Under the pieces are notes generated by a model. It ran no database searches, was not told where the DNA came from, and saw nothing but the letters and a program-made list of their open reading frames with translations. Below are positions 6,973 through 14,449 of a stretch of DNA of 23,240 nucleotides, one piece after another. Source of the DNA: DASWRT01 sp036403035 (GTDB lineage: Bacteria > Pseudomonadota > Alphaproteobacteria > ATCC43930 > CGMCC-115725); assembly GCA_036403035.1 (NCBI GenBank), contig DASWRT010000156.1, forward strand, positions 1 to 23,240. The letters are read 5' to 3'. The number at the start of each line of letters is the position of its first letter. Positions within the stretch are counted from its first letter, which is position 1. The translations under genes and the position numbers were made by a program.

Positions 6973-7950
6973 GTGACTGAAACCAGGATCATCGACGGCA
7001 AGGCATATGCCGCCGGTCTCCGCGGGCGCGTGGCGGACGCGGCGCGCACGCTTGCGTCGCGCCATGGCGTCGTGCCCGGCCTCGTCACCGTGCTGGTGGG
7101 CGCCGACGCCGCCAGCCAGGTCTATGTCCGCAGCAAGGGCCGGGCGGCCGCCGAGGCCGGCTTCGGCGGCGACAGCATCGTGCTCCCGGAGACGGCCGCC
7201 GAGGACGAACTGCTGGCGCTGATCGCGCGGCTCAACGCCGACCCTGGGGTCGACGGCATCCTCGTGCAGCTACCGCTGCCGCGGCAGATCTCGGCGGACC
7301 GGGTCATCGCGGCGATCGACCCGGCGAAGGACGTCGACGGGTTCCACCCGGTCAACGTCGCCGCCCTGTGGTCCGGCGGGGCCGGCGGAGACGTCGCCAG
7401 CGCCGGTCTGGTGCCCTGCACGCCCCTGGGCTGCCTGCTGCTGCTGCGCGACGTGCTCGGCGGATCCGGCGGGCTCGCCGGGCGCGAGGCCGTCGTGATC
7501 GGCCGCTCGCACATCGTCGGCAAGCCGATGGCGGGGCTGCTGATCGGCGCGGACTGCACCGTCACGGTCGCGCATTCGCGGACCCGCGACCTGCCCGCGG
7601 TCTGCCGCCGCGCCGAGATCCTCGTCGCCGCGGTCGGCCGTTCCGAGATGGTGCGCGGCGACTGGCTCCGGCCCGGCGCCACGGTGATCGACGTCGGCAT
7701 CAACCGCGTCGACGCCCCGGACGGCGCGGCGGGCGGCGGCGGGAAGAGCCGGCTGGTCGGCGACGTCGCCTTCGCCGAGGCGCAGGGGATCGCCGGCGCG
7801 ATCACGCCCGTGCCCGGCGGCGTCGGGCCGATGACGATCGCCTGCCTGATGCGCAATACGCTGGTCGCGGCGTGCCGGCGGCGCGGCCTCGCCGTCCCGC
7901 CGGAGCTGCTCGCCGGGGGCGGGCCGGCATCGGCGGGCGGCGCGCGATGA
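6973..7950 (+). CDS. folD: Bifunctional methylene-H4F dehydrogenase / methenyl-H4F cyclohydrolase
   Basis: FolD interconverts 5,10-methylene-, methenyl- and 10-formyl-tetrahydrofolate with NADP in the cytoplasm, feeding purine, formyl-Met and C1 metabolism. All hallmarks are present: YVRSK with Tyr51 and catalytic Lys55, DGILVQLPLP (94-103), PAKDVDGFHP (117-126), PCTPLGC (148-154), the nucleotide-binding VIGRSHIVGKPM (175-186), TVIDVGIN, and the signature ITPVPGGVGPMTIACLMRNT. At 325 residues it is slightly longer than usual because of a Gly-rich insert (DGAAGGGGKSR) and an Ala/Gly-rich tail. The GTG at 6973 is chosen over an upstream TTG because it fits the family N-terminus and follows GGAAGG. 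It begins 19 bp after the DUF167 gene and overlaps the next gene by 4 bp. Confidence 0.95.
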   Translation: MTETRIIDGKAYAAGLRGRVADAARTLASRHGVVPGLVTVLVGADAASQVYVRSKGRAAAEAGFGGDSIVLPETAAEDELLALIARLNADPGVDGILVQLPLPRQISADRVIAAIDPAKDVDGFHPVNVAALWSGGAGGDVASAGLVPCTPLGCLLLLRDVLGGSGGLAGREAVVIGRSHIVGKPMAGLLIGADCTVTVAHSRTRDLPAVCRRAEILVAAVGRSEMVRGDWLRPGATVIDVGINRVDAPDGAAGGGGKSRLVGDVAFAEAQGIAGAITPVPGGVGPMTIACLMRNTLVAACRRRGLAVPPELLAGGGPASAGGAR

Positions 7951-8645
7951 GCGGACCGCTTTCCAACCTCGTCATCTCCGGCTTCGCCTTTCTCGCCACC
8001 CATATCCTGATGTCGAGCACGTCGCTGCGCGGCAATCTGCGCGAGCCGCTCGGCGAGCGCGGCTTTCTCGCGCTCTACAGCGCCGTCGCGATTGCGACCT
8101 TCGCGTGGTTCGCCGTCTCCTTCGCCGCCGCGCCCGCGATCCCGCTCTGGACCGCCGGACGCTGGACGCGGCTGGTGCCGGTCTTCGTCGTGCCGGTTTC
8201 CGCCGTGCTGCTGATCGCCGGCTACTCGACGCGCAATCCGACGGCGGTCGGGATGGAGCGCGCGGCGGCGGCCGACGATCCCGCGCCCGGCATCCTCCGG
8301 GTGACGCGCCATCCGATCATGTGGGGCATCGGCCTATGGGCGCTCGCCCACATCCCGCCGAACGGCGACGTCGCCGCGCTCTTCTTCTTCGGCTCGATCA
8401 CCGTGCTGGCGCTCGGCGGCACGGTGCTGATCGACCACAAGAAGCGGCTGGCGCTCGGCTCGAACTGGACGCGGCTCGCCCAGATCACCTCGAACGTCCC
8501 CTTCGCCGCGATCCTGACCGGCCGCACGCGGTTCCGCCCCGGCGAGATCGGCATCCTCCGCTTCGTCGCCGGGCTGCTGCTCTCGGCGGTGCTGCTCCTC
8601 GCCCACCCGCTCTATGCCGGCGGACGGGTCGTCCTGCCCTGGTAA
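7947..8645 (+). CDS. NnrU family membrane protein
   Basis: A 232-residue multi-pass membrane protein of the NnrU family. There are about six hydrophobic segments: 5-23, 41-63, 73-92, 121-138 (within the signature TRHPIMWGIGLWALAHIPPNGD), 141-159, and a C-terminal one near 209-223. The HP...WG......H motif is shared with isoprenylcysteine-methyltransferase-like membrane proteins. NnrU was first noted near nitrite/nitric-oxide reductase genes in denitrifiers. No such genes are here and its reaction is unknown. The ATG overlaps the folD stop (ATGA), so the two are translationally coupled. It converges with the ATP-grasp gene, with only 12 bp between stops. Confidence 0.88.
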   Translation: MSGPLSNLVISGFAFLATHILMSSTSLRGNLREPLGERGFLALYSAVAIATFAWFAVSFAAAPAIPLWTAGRWTRLVPVFVVPVSAVLLIAGYSTRNPTAVGMERAAAADDPAPGILRVTRHPIMWGIGLWALAHIPPNGDVAALFFFGSITVLALGGTVLIDHKKRLALGSNWTRLAQITSNVPFAAILTGRTRFRPGEIGILRFVAGLLLSAVLLLAHPLYAGGRVVLPW

Positions 8646-8657
8646 GGGACGCTCGTT

Positions 8658-9878
8658 TCAGCGGAAGAAATGCGGTACGAGGCGGCTGTCGCCGGTGACG
8701 ATCGGGCTGGAATCCTCCCGGATGCAAATCCCGGCCGCCTCGTCTCCGATCACCCACGAGCCGATCACCGCGCTCATGCCGTCGAGGCGCGGCAGCGTGA
8801 CGGCGCGCTGGTGGACGACCGGAACGTCGTCGTACCGGCCGCCGGTCGCGACCGGCGCGCTACCGGCGCGGCGCAGTTCGATGTTGCTGCCCTCCCGCGC
8901 GAGGATCGGTTTGCTGATCGTGTCGCCGCCGCCGGGGCCGCCGAGCGCGAGCGCGTCGCGGTCCCAGCCGGCGGGCAGCAGGTTCGGATGGTCCGGGAAC
9001 AACTCCCACAACACCGGCAGGATCGCCTTGTTCGACAGCAGCATCTTCCAGGGCGGTTCGAGGATGCCGACTTGGTCGAGCAGGAGGTGCGGCGCGAATG
9101 CGTCCTGCACCATCCATTCCCACGGATAAAGCTTGAACCAGTAGCGGATCGGTTCGCCGTCGGCGTCGACGAACGCGCCACCGCCGCCCGCTGCTGCGGG
9201 CGCCTCGTCCCAACCGATCTCCTCGATCCCGACATGGCGGAACGCGATCCCCGCCTGCTGCGCGGTGTCGGCCAGGTACTCGACCGTCTGCCGCTCCTCG
9301 ACGACGTCGGTGTAGGATGACAGGTGCAGCAGGCTGCCGCGCGTCATCAGCGGCGCGATCGTGGTCCGCCAGCGCTCGATCAGCCGCTCGTGGATCGAGT
9401 TGAACTGGTCGGCGGTGCCGCCGCCGTCGTCGGGCATCGCGTCTTCGAGCCAGAACCACTGCACGACCGCGGATTCGAGCAGTGCTGTCGGCGTGTCGGC
9501 GTTGTATTCGAGGAGCTTCGGCTCGGCGATTTCCGGGTTGTCGGGATCGAACGCCAGATCGAACCGCCCGTAGAGATGCGGGTCGCGGCGCATCCAGCTC
9601 CGGGCGACGTACTCGCGGAAAGCCGGTGGGATCCGGAAGCGCTCCATCCGTTCCGGCTCGGCGACGATCCAGTCGACGGCGGCGAGGCAGAGCCGGTGCA
9701 GCTCGTTCGTCGCCACCTCCAGCGTGTCGACCTCCGCCGCAGTCAACTCATAGGCGACGCTTTCGTCCCAGTACACCTCGCTCTCGCCGGGCGTGTCGCC
9801 GCGCGAATGATAGGTGAAGCCGACGCTTTCGACCTTGCCGATCCAGTCCGGCCGCGGCGTGATCCGATGCCGCTTCAC
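8658..9878 (-). CDS. Glutathionylspermidine synthase-like ATP-grasp ligase (YgiC/YjfC type)
   Basis: A 406-residue homologue of the synthetase domain of glutathionylspermidine synthase, like E. coli YgiC and YjfC (about 386 residues). Family features in order: FTYHSRGDTPGESEVYWDE (21-39), LLEYNADTPTALLE (122-135), SSYTDVVEERQTVEYL (187-202), LYPWEWM (250-256), SNKAILPVLWELFPDHPNLLPA (282-303) and ISKPILAREGSNI (321-333), with Lys283 and Lys323 the likely ATP-binding lysines. The amidase half of bifunctional Gsp enzymes is absent. The activity is predicted to be ATP-dependent amide-bond formation between an amine and a peptide carboxylate. The GTG start overlaps the DUF1190 stop by 4 bp and follows GGGAG, so it is translationally coupled to its presumed partner. 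The substrate is unknown. Confidence 0.9.
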   Translation of the reverse strand: MKRHRITPRPDWIGKVESVGFTYHSRGDTPGESEVYWDESVAYELTAAEVDTLEVATNELHRLCLAAVDWIVAEPERMERFRIPPAFREYVARSWMRRDPHLYGRFDLAFDPDNPEIAEPKLLEYNADTPTALLESAVVQWFWLEDAMPDDGGGTADQFNSIHERLIERWRTTIAPLMTRGSLLHLSSYTDVVEERQTVEYLADTAQQAGIAFRHVGIEEIGWDEAPAAAGGGGAFVDADGEPIRYWFKLYPWEWMVQDAFAPHLLLDQVGILEPPWKMLLSNKAILPVLWELFPDHPNLLPAGWDRDALALGGPGGGDTISKPILAREGSNIELRRAGSAPVATGGRYDDVPVVHQRAVTLPRLDGMSAVIGSWVIGDEAAGICIREDSSPIVTGDSRLVPHFFR

Positions 9879-10612
9879 GACGCGCTGCTCCCGCCGCTGG
9901 CGGCCCGGCCCGCCGCGCCGAAGCCGCCCCGCGACACGGACGAGGACGTGCTGGCGACGCCGCTCGCGGCGCGGGTTCCCGGCGACGTCACGATCGCCCG
10001 CCCCGTGCCGCTGCGGCTCACCGTGCCGTAATAGGCGGCGCTCCGGTATCCGCTGCCCGAGGACGCGCTGCCGCCGCCGCAGTACCAGACGTGGCTTGCC
10101 GATCCGCTGCCGCCGGCGGCCGGCATGGGCCGGCAGCTTCCATCGGGGCTGCGCGGACAATCCGGCACCGCCGCGCCGGGCGGGGGCGGGCCGTAATGCA
10201 GCGGCACCGCCGGGGCGAGCAGCGAGCGCCCGATCAGGAAGCCGGCGAAGGCCGGCATGAACCAGCCGCCGGGCGGCATCGCGGCGGTCCGATCGGGTTC
10301 GCCGTCCTCGGCGCGCGCCGGCGGCGCGTCGGTGATGGTGCAGAGGCCGGCGCCGATCTCGCGCTCGCAGTCGTCACGCGTCGCATATTTCGGCGACAGC
10401 CGGTCGTGCTCGGCCTTCGCCTCGGCGAACTTCTCGTCGCAGGTCGCATCGTCGTAGGACTGGCGGCATTCGGCGGCGTCGCGGAACATCGTCTCGCCCG
10501 CCGTTCCCATCTCGGAGGACGAGTCGTCATCGAGCCATGTCGTCAGCGCGGCCGCCGCTCCGACCGTGGCGACGACGGCGAGCGCGATCCTGCCGCTGCG
10601 CTTGCGTTTCAC
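9875..10612 (-). CDS. DUF1190 (YgiB/YjfM) family protein with Gly/Ser-rich tail
   Basis: A 245-residue envelope protein with an N-terminal membrane anchor or signal (GRIALAVVATVGAAAALTTWL, 7-27). The DUF1190 core is at 43-92: FRDAAECRQSYDDATCDEKF and KYATRDDCEREIGAGLC, with four conserved cysteines (49, 58, 82, 91). A second hydrophobic stretch (GGWFMPAFAGFLIGRSLL, 115-132) and a low-complexity Gly/Ser tail follow, ending in VSRGGFGAAGRAASGG. An RGGFG element in the tail is also present in E. coli YgiB as I recall it. The GTG start lies 2 bp after the DUF350 stop, and its own stop overlaps the ATP-grasp gene. The function is unknown. In this operon it could be the protein that the ligase modifies. 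Confidence 0.85.
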   Translation of the reverse strand: MKRKRSGRIALAVVATVGAAAALTTWLDDDSSSEMGTAGETMFRDAAECRQSYDDATCDEKFAEAKAEHDRLSPKYATRDDCEREIGAGLCTITDAPPARAEDGEPDRTAAMPPGGWFMPAFAGFLIGRSLLAPAVPLHYGPPPPGAAVPDCPRSPDGSCRPMPAAGGSGSASHVWYCGGGSASSGSGYRSAAYYGTVSRSGTGRAIVTSPGTRAASGVASTSSSVSRGGFGAAGRAASGGSSAS

Positions 10613-10614
10613 GC

Positions 10615-11031
10615 TCAGTAGCTCATGCACGCCGCGTTGACGATTCCGCCGGCAAGGCTGGTGGCCGCGAGGAAAACGCCGGCTGCGGCGTCGCCGCGTG
10701 CGATCCGTTCCTTCAGCCCGCGATTGAGGAGGCTGACGATGGCCCAGATGACGATCTGGACGGCGAGCGCCACGACGCCCCAGACAATCACGTCGAGCAG
10801 CACGTTGGTGTGCGAGATGATGTTGGCGAGCGGCAGGCTGAAGCCGATGGTCGCACCGCCGAGGCTGATCGAGGCGGCAAGGTTGCCCTCCCGCAGCAGC
10901 GTCCATTCCCGGTACGGCGTCACCGCCGTGTAGACGGCGAGGAAGATCGCCAGCATGCCGAGCGATGCCGTCATGTAGATCGCAAATGCCGGCAGGTTGA
11001 CGAGCGACTTCGCGACCAATCCGAGATCCAT
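10615..11031 (-). CDS. DUF350 (YjfL) family inner-membrane protein
   Basis: A 138-residue membrane protein of the DUF350 family, the size of E. coli YjfL (about 132). It has four hydrophobic segments: IYMTASLGMLAIFLAVYTAV (about 16-35), LAASISLGGATIGFSLPLAN (53-72), VIVWGVVALAVQIVIWAIVSLL (83-104), and AAGVFLAATSLAGGIVNAACM (116-136). The G-A-x-I-G-F-x-L-P-L-A motif with following -I-x-H is a family hallmark. The ATG at 11031 is preceded by GAGGG. Upstream extension of the frame has no family match. It is the first gene of the DUF350-DUF1190-ATP-grasp operon. Its promoter probably lies in the AT-rich DNA upstream (about 11185-11285). Confidence 0.88.
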   Translation of the reverse strand: MDLGLVAKSLVNLPAFAIYMTASLGMLAIFLAVYTAVTPYREWTLLREGNLAASISLGGATIGFSLPLANIISHTNVLLDVIVWGVVALAVQIVIWAIVSLLNRGLKERIARGDAAAGVFLAATSLAGGIVNAACMSY

Positions 11032-11738
11032 GTGCGACGCCCTCGCGCTGCGGAAAGGGTCGCGGATGGTCCCATAAACCGACGCGCAGGACCAGTCGAT
11101 TAGGATAAACGCGCGGGGACGATCTTCAATCAGAAGCATTCGGGTCGCCACCGCCGCAGCCGCACCGGCGAGTCGAAGTCACTCCGTATCAGAAGGTATT
11201 ATTCAGTATCTTCCAAAGTATTGATCTAGATGTTTTGTTTATGGCAAGCAATATTACTGTGTAGTATTTACATTTTTTCCAATCGGCGGTCGATTTGACC
11301 AAGGTTTCCGTGATGAGGGCACAACGGTGTTTGGCTGCGGCGCTACGCTACGCCGCGGCAAAGGCGGAAATGGCAGCATCGTCGTTTCACCCGCGGGCCA
11401 TGCACACCTTCGGGACCACAACGCGATCCAGGGCCATTTCGCCGTCGAGGCGGCCTGACCGCCGCCGGACGGCGTGACTGCGGTTCCCGCCCATGAGCCG
11501 GCAATGACGCCAGCAGCAGCAGCGGCCTCGCGCCGAAGCAGCAGGTTCGTGCCCGTCATGGCGGCGCTTGCCGGGGCGGCGTGGCTCGCGCTTCGGTTGT
11601 GGGAGCACAGCTTGTGGATCGTGGCGAGCGCTGCCGTCGCGTGACGCGAGCGCCGCTGCCGCCGCACCTTCGGGTGCAGGGATGCCGTGGTGCAGGCAGC
11701 AGCGCGGCGGCGGCGCTCGCGAAAATGTCTCTCCTGGA
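11032..11738. other. Long non-coding stretch with AT-rich island
   Basis: About 700 bp hold no gene I can support. Positions 11185-11285 are strikingly AT-rich for this genome (runs such as TATTATTCAG, TTTTGTTTATGG, ACATTTTTTCC) and lie upstream of the DUF350 operon. Read on the minus strand, TTGGAA - 17 nt - TCTGAT is a possible but weak promoter. From 11290 to 11738 the DNA is GC-rich again, with open frames in several registers but no recognisable protein. A 46-codon plus-strand frame (11504-11644) encodes a hydrophobic peptide without a ribosome site. The region may be decayed or horizontally acquired. Confidence 0.45.
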
Positions 11739-11987
11739 TTACCGCGTCGCGTTGCGGACGTCGTCCTTGACGTTGCCCCAGGTGTTCTGGACCTTGCCGG
11801 TGACGCGGTCTTTCCGGCCCTTCGACTTCAGGCCCGAGTCGCCGGTGATGTCGCCGGCCTTCCCCTCGACCTTGCCCTTCATCTGCTTGACCGAGCCGTC
11901 GACGCGGTCCTTGTCGACGGCCAGCGCGCCGCCGGCCGTACCGGCCGCGAGCGCCAGCGCCAGCGCCATCGTCGTGAAAATCCTCAT
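11739..11987 (-). CDS. Exported CsbD-like stress protein
   Basis: An 82-residue protein. Residues 1-24 are a signal peptide (MALALALAAGTAGGALA). The mature part follows the CsbD family: DKDRVDGSVKQMKGKVEGKAGDITGD, then KSKGRKDRVTGKVQNTWGNVKDDVR. CsbD-like proteins are small, charged, probably largely disordered and induced by general stress in many bacteria. Their molecular role is not established. Most are cytoplasmic, so a signal sequence places this one in the periplasm. Start choice is clear: GAGGAGAG precedes the ATG, while upstream in-frame codons do not resemble the family. The gene is alone, with no partner in either direction. Confidence 0.9.
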   Translation of the reverse strand: MRIFTTMALALALAAGTAGGALAVDKDRVDGSVKQMKGKVEGKAGDITGDSGLKSKGRKDRVTGKVQNTWGNVKDDVRNATR

Positions 11988-12166
11988 TACGCTCTCCTCG
12001 TTGCTCTCTTCGGGTTGCGCCGGGCACGCGTAAGACCGATCCCGCAGAGCAGATTGCCGCGGGCCGTCCAACCCCTCGTTCCCGAACGCCGTCCCTACTG
12101 AACGCCGCAAGCGTGCGATCTGCTCCATGCGCAATTTTCGAGCGGGAAATCCGGGCTAGGGTCGTA

Positions 12167-12192
12167 TAGATCTCCCCGCTAGATCTCCCCGC
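12167..12192. repeat. Tandem 13-bp direct repeat upstream of small membrane protein gene
   Basis: TAGATCTCCCCGC is present twice, head to tail, without mismatch (12167-12179 and 12180-12192). It ends 32 bp before the small Gly/His-tailed membrane protein gene and about 20 bp before its ribosome site. It could be a paired activator or repressor half-site, or simply a slippage duplication in the leader. Confidence 0.6.
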
Positions 12193-12224
12193 CCGAGGCC
12201 GGCAGCCCGGAAAGGATCATCGGC

Positions 12225-12434
12225 ATGGAACGGTATGTCTACGCGGTCTTCATCGTGGTTTTCGTGGGCGGGCTTATCGCCGCGCTCGTCTATAGCCCGT
12301 TGATGGCGCTCTACTTCGCGCTGTTCGTGGCGGGTTCGGTCGCGGTCGCTCTCTGCCTCTCGTCCATCGGCGGCGGCGCGCCGGGCGGAGCCGCGGCAGG
12401 GCACGGACACGGGCACGGCGGCGGCCATCACTGA
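12225..12434 (+). CDS. Small two-helix membrane protein with Gly/His tail
   Basis: A 69-residue protein that I do not recognise. It has two hydrophobic helices (about 4-23, YVYAVFIVVFVGGLIAALVY, and 26-45, LMALYFALFVAGSVAVALCL) joined by a Ser-Pro turn. A 21-residue Gly/Ala/His tail follows, ending GHGHGHGGGHH. The tail could bind metal ions such as nickel, zinc or copper, an inference from composition only. AAAGGA lies nine bases before the ATG, and codon third positions are GC-rich as in real genes here. It stands alone between the CsbD-like gene and the metal-oxidase operon. Confidence 0.65.
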   Translation: MERYVYAVFIVVFVGGLIAALVYSPLMALYFALFVAGSVAVALCLSSIGGGAPGGAAAGHGHGHGGGHH

Positions 12435-12521
12435 TCCACGGCGGGAGCCGGCCCGGCCCGCTCGCAACGGCGGCGCCGCCGCCGACGTCGGTCCGGCTCC
12501 CGGTTCGGACCCCCGGCCCGT

Positions 12522-13418
12522 TCAGAGTCCGAATTCGCGCCGGTAGCGGTCGAAGCATCGGGCGCCGAAGGCGAGGCGCAGCAGCGCGCCCTCGGCGAGC
12601 GGGCGAGCGGTCGCCGGGTCCGCCGCGACGAGGGAGCGCAGCACTTCGCGGTCCCACGCCTCGGAGTGCTTTTTGTCGAGCACGGCGTGGATGCCGAAAT
12701 AATGGCGTGCCTTGCGCGGCACGCGGAGCCGGGCGAGCCCGCGGTCGACGAGGCCGACGCGGGTCGGCGCCGTCAGCTCGACCGCGCCCAGGGCGCCGGC
12801 CGCGTGGTAGGCGTAGCGGCGGCTCGTCGCCAGCGCGACCATCATGTTGGCGAGCGCCAGCGCCTCCCACACCGTCTCGTCGATCGTCGGCTTGAGCCCA
12901 AGCTCGCGGCCGATCCGCTCCAGCATCGGCCCGTGCATCCCGGCCTCGGTGCCGCGCCCCATCTCGTCCCAGTAATTGCGCGCCAGCTCCAGCTTCGCCT
13001 GTGTCGGGAACTTCACCTGGGTCAGCGCGACGAGGTCGTCGAACCCGGCCTCGCCGGCCATCTCCTGGGTGAGGAACCAGCGCATCTCCTCGCGGCTCGC
13101 CCGCTCGGCGAGCCAGGGGAAGAGCGGGTCGTTCTGCCCCGGTCCCGTCTCGCGGAGATCCTCGAACCACGCGACGAACCCGTCCGGGTCCGTCGGCGCC
13201 GTCGCGGCGCGAGCGGAGATGGCCGCCCGCTCGGTCTCGACGAACGCGCCCTCGGCGAGCCGCAGCCGCGTCTCGGCGAGGAGGTCGTCCTCCCAGCCGT
13301 CATGAGGGCGTTGCGGCGCGAGCCGCGTCTGGTTGAAGCGGGCGAGCGTCCGGTGGAAGCCGGCGGGGTCGCCGAGGTCGAGCGTCCCCGCCGCCGCCTG
13401 CACGAAGTCGAGCGGCAT
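12522..13418 (-). CDS. Haem-oxygenase-like iron-containing redox enzyme
   Basis: A 298-residue helical protein of the iron-containing redox enzyme family (haem-oxygenase-like diiron oxidase fold, related to TenA, UndA and CADD). Likely metal ligands are Glu119 in LTQEMAGE, Glu152/Glu158 and His162 in YWDEMGRGTEAGMH, and the HAVLDKKH motif with His244, Asp248 and His251 (HxxxDxxH). Members of this fold use O2 and iron or manganese to cleave or oxidise amino- or fatty-acid-like substrates. The substrate here is unknown. AGGAG sits five bases before the ATG. It is the last gene of an operon, 32 bp after the methyltransferase gene. The distal stress promoter should drive it. Confidence 0.85.
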   Translation of the reverse strand: MPLDFVQAAAGTLDLGDPAGFHRTLARFNQTRLAPQRPHDGWEDDLLAETRLRLAEGAFVETERAAISARAATAPTDPDGFVAWFEDLRETGPGQNDPLFPWLAERASREEMRWFLTQEMAGEAGFDDLVALTQVKFPTQAKLELARNYWDEMGRGTEAGMHGPMLERIGRELGLKPTIDETVWEALALANMMVALATSRRYAYHAAGALGAVELTAPTRVGLVDRGLARLRVPRKARHYFGIHAVLDKKHSEAWDREVLRSLVAADPATARPLAEGALLRLAFGARCFDRYRREFGL

Positions 13419-13450
13419 TTACACTCCTGATTGTTCAGCAGTTTCGTCTT

Positions 13451-14440
13451 TTACCTTATGGACTCAACAACGAGTCCCACGGCGGCGATCCGTTCGGCCT
13501 CGGCGTAGGCCGGATTCTCCAGCTCCTCGCCGAACACGTCGGGGTCGATCTCGCTGTAGCTCCAGCGCACGCGCCGCTCGCGGAGCAGCCGCTCGGCCGC
13601 GGCGCGGAACGGGTCCTCGCCCCCGGCGACGATCGCGACGCCGGTATACAGGATCAGCAGTCCGCCCGGCGCAGTGGCTGCCTGCCGGTCCAGCGTCTCG
13701 CGCAGGATGCGCAGCGACAGGTCGAAGCCGAGCGCGCCGCCGCCGTCGCGATAGAGCCGGTGCGCCGGGTCGACGAGGTAGGGCGGGTTGGCAACGACGA
13801 TATCCGGCGCGGCGTCCTCGCCGATGCCGTCGAGCACGTCGCTCTCCGCCGCCTCCGCCTCCACCCCGTTCAACGCCGCGTTGACGCGGGCGAATGACAG
13901 CGCCTTGGCGCTGATGTCGGCGAGGATCAGCCGGCGCGGCGGCACGGCGAGGCAGCGCGCCGCCGAGATCCCGCCCACGCCGCTGCCGCAGCCGATATCG
14001 ACGAGGCAATTCGTCGCCTGCGGCGGCCGCATGGCCAGCACGCCGGCCAGGAACCGCACGAAACGGTAAGTGTCCGGTCCGAAGAACACGGCGTCCGGCT
14101 CGGTCGTCGGATAGGCGGAGTGGGCATAGAGGCCGGGGCCGAGCGTCGAGAAGCGGACCCGGCTCTTGAGCAGTCCCGATCCCCCGCCGGCCTCGTCGAG
14201 CGCCCCGGCGGTATCGAGCAGCCGCAGCATCTCCGGCGGCAGCAGATCCCGCGCGAACGGCCGGCTCCAGCCGAACACGTCACGCAGGTCCGCGCCGCGA
14301 TCGCTGCCGGGCCGGGCGTTGACGCGCCGGTGCGTCTCCGGCGTCGGCGTGACGAAGGCGTAGCCGCCGCCGTCGCGTAGCAGCCGGCCCAACTCCAACA
14401 AGGCCTGTTCCTGGCGCGACAGCGGCGGAGCCTGCGTCAT
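13451..14440 (-). CDS. Class I SAM-dependent methyltransferase with NPPY motif
   Basis: A 329-residue Rossmann-fold methyltransferase. An N-terminal helical region (1-110) is followed by VFFGPDTYRFVRFL (118-131). SAM motif I is DIGCGSGVGG (148-157), the acidic end of strand 2 is ADIS (174-177), and NPPY is at 218-221 followed by LVDP. The NPPY tetrad marks enzymes that methylate planar nitrogens: adenine N6, or the glutamine amide as in PrmC. It is distinct from PrmC in its N-terminal part and has no DNA-target recognition domain, so a protein or small-molecule target is more likely than a restriction role. It begins 9 bp after the PfpI gene stop with a weak ribosome site, consistent with coupling. 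Confidence 0.87.
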   Translation of the reverse strand: MTQAPPLSRQEQALLELGRLLRDGGGYAFVTPTPETHRRVNARPGSDRGADLRDVFGWSRPFARDLLPPEMLRLLDTAGALDEAGGGSGLLKSRVRFSTLGPGLYAHSAYPTTEPDAVFFGPDTYRFVRFLAGVLAMRPPQATNCLVDIGCGSGVGGISAARCLAVPPRRLILADISAKALSFARVNAALNGVEAEAAESDVLDGIGEDAAPDIVVANPPYLVDPAHRLYRDGGGALGFDLSLRILRETLDRQAATAPGGLLILYTGVAIVAGGEDPFRAAAERLLRERRVRWSYSEIDPDVFGEELENPAYAEAERIAAVGLVVESIR

Positions 14441-14449
14441 TTCGGGGCT

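Noticed and set aside
7122..8312. Long antisense open frames across folD/NnrU and across most other genes
   Set aside because: GC-rich third positions keep reverse frames open. They show only Arg/Ala/Pro-rich composition and no motifs.
11504..11644. 46-codon plus-strand frame encoding a hydrophobic peptide (FVPVMAALAGAAWLALRLW)
   Set aside because: It could be a small membrane protein, but there is no ribosome site and Ala/Leu-rich frames are frequent in GC-rich DNA.
12060..12090. GGAAC upstream of the CsbD-like gene (minus strand)
   Set aside because: No CGTT lies at 16 or 17 bases; only CGCG is present.
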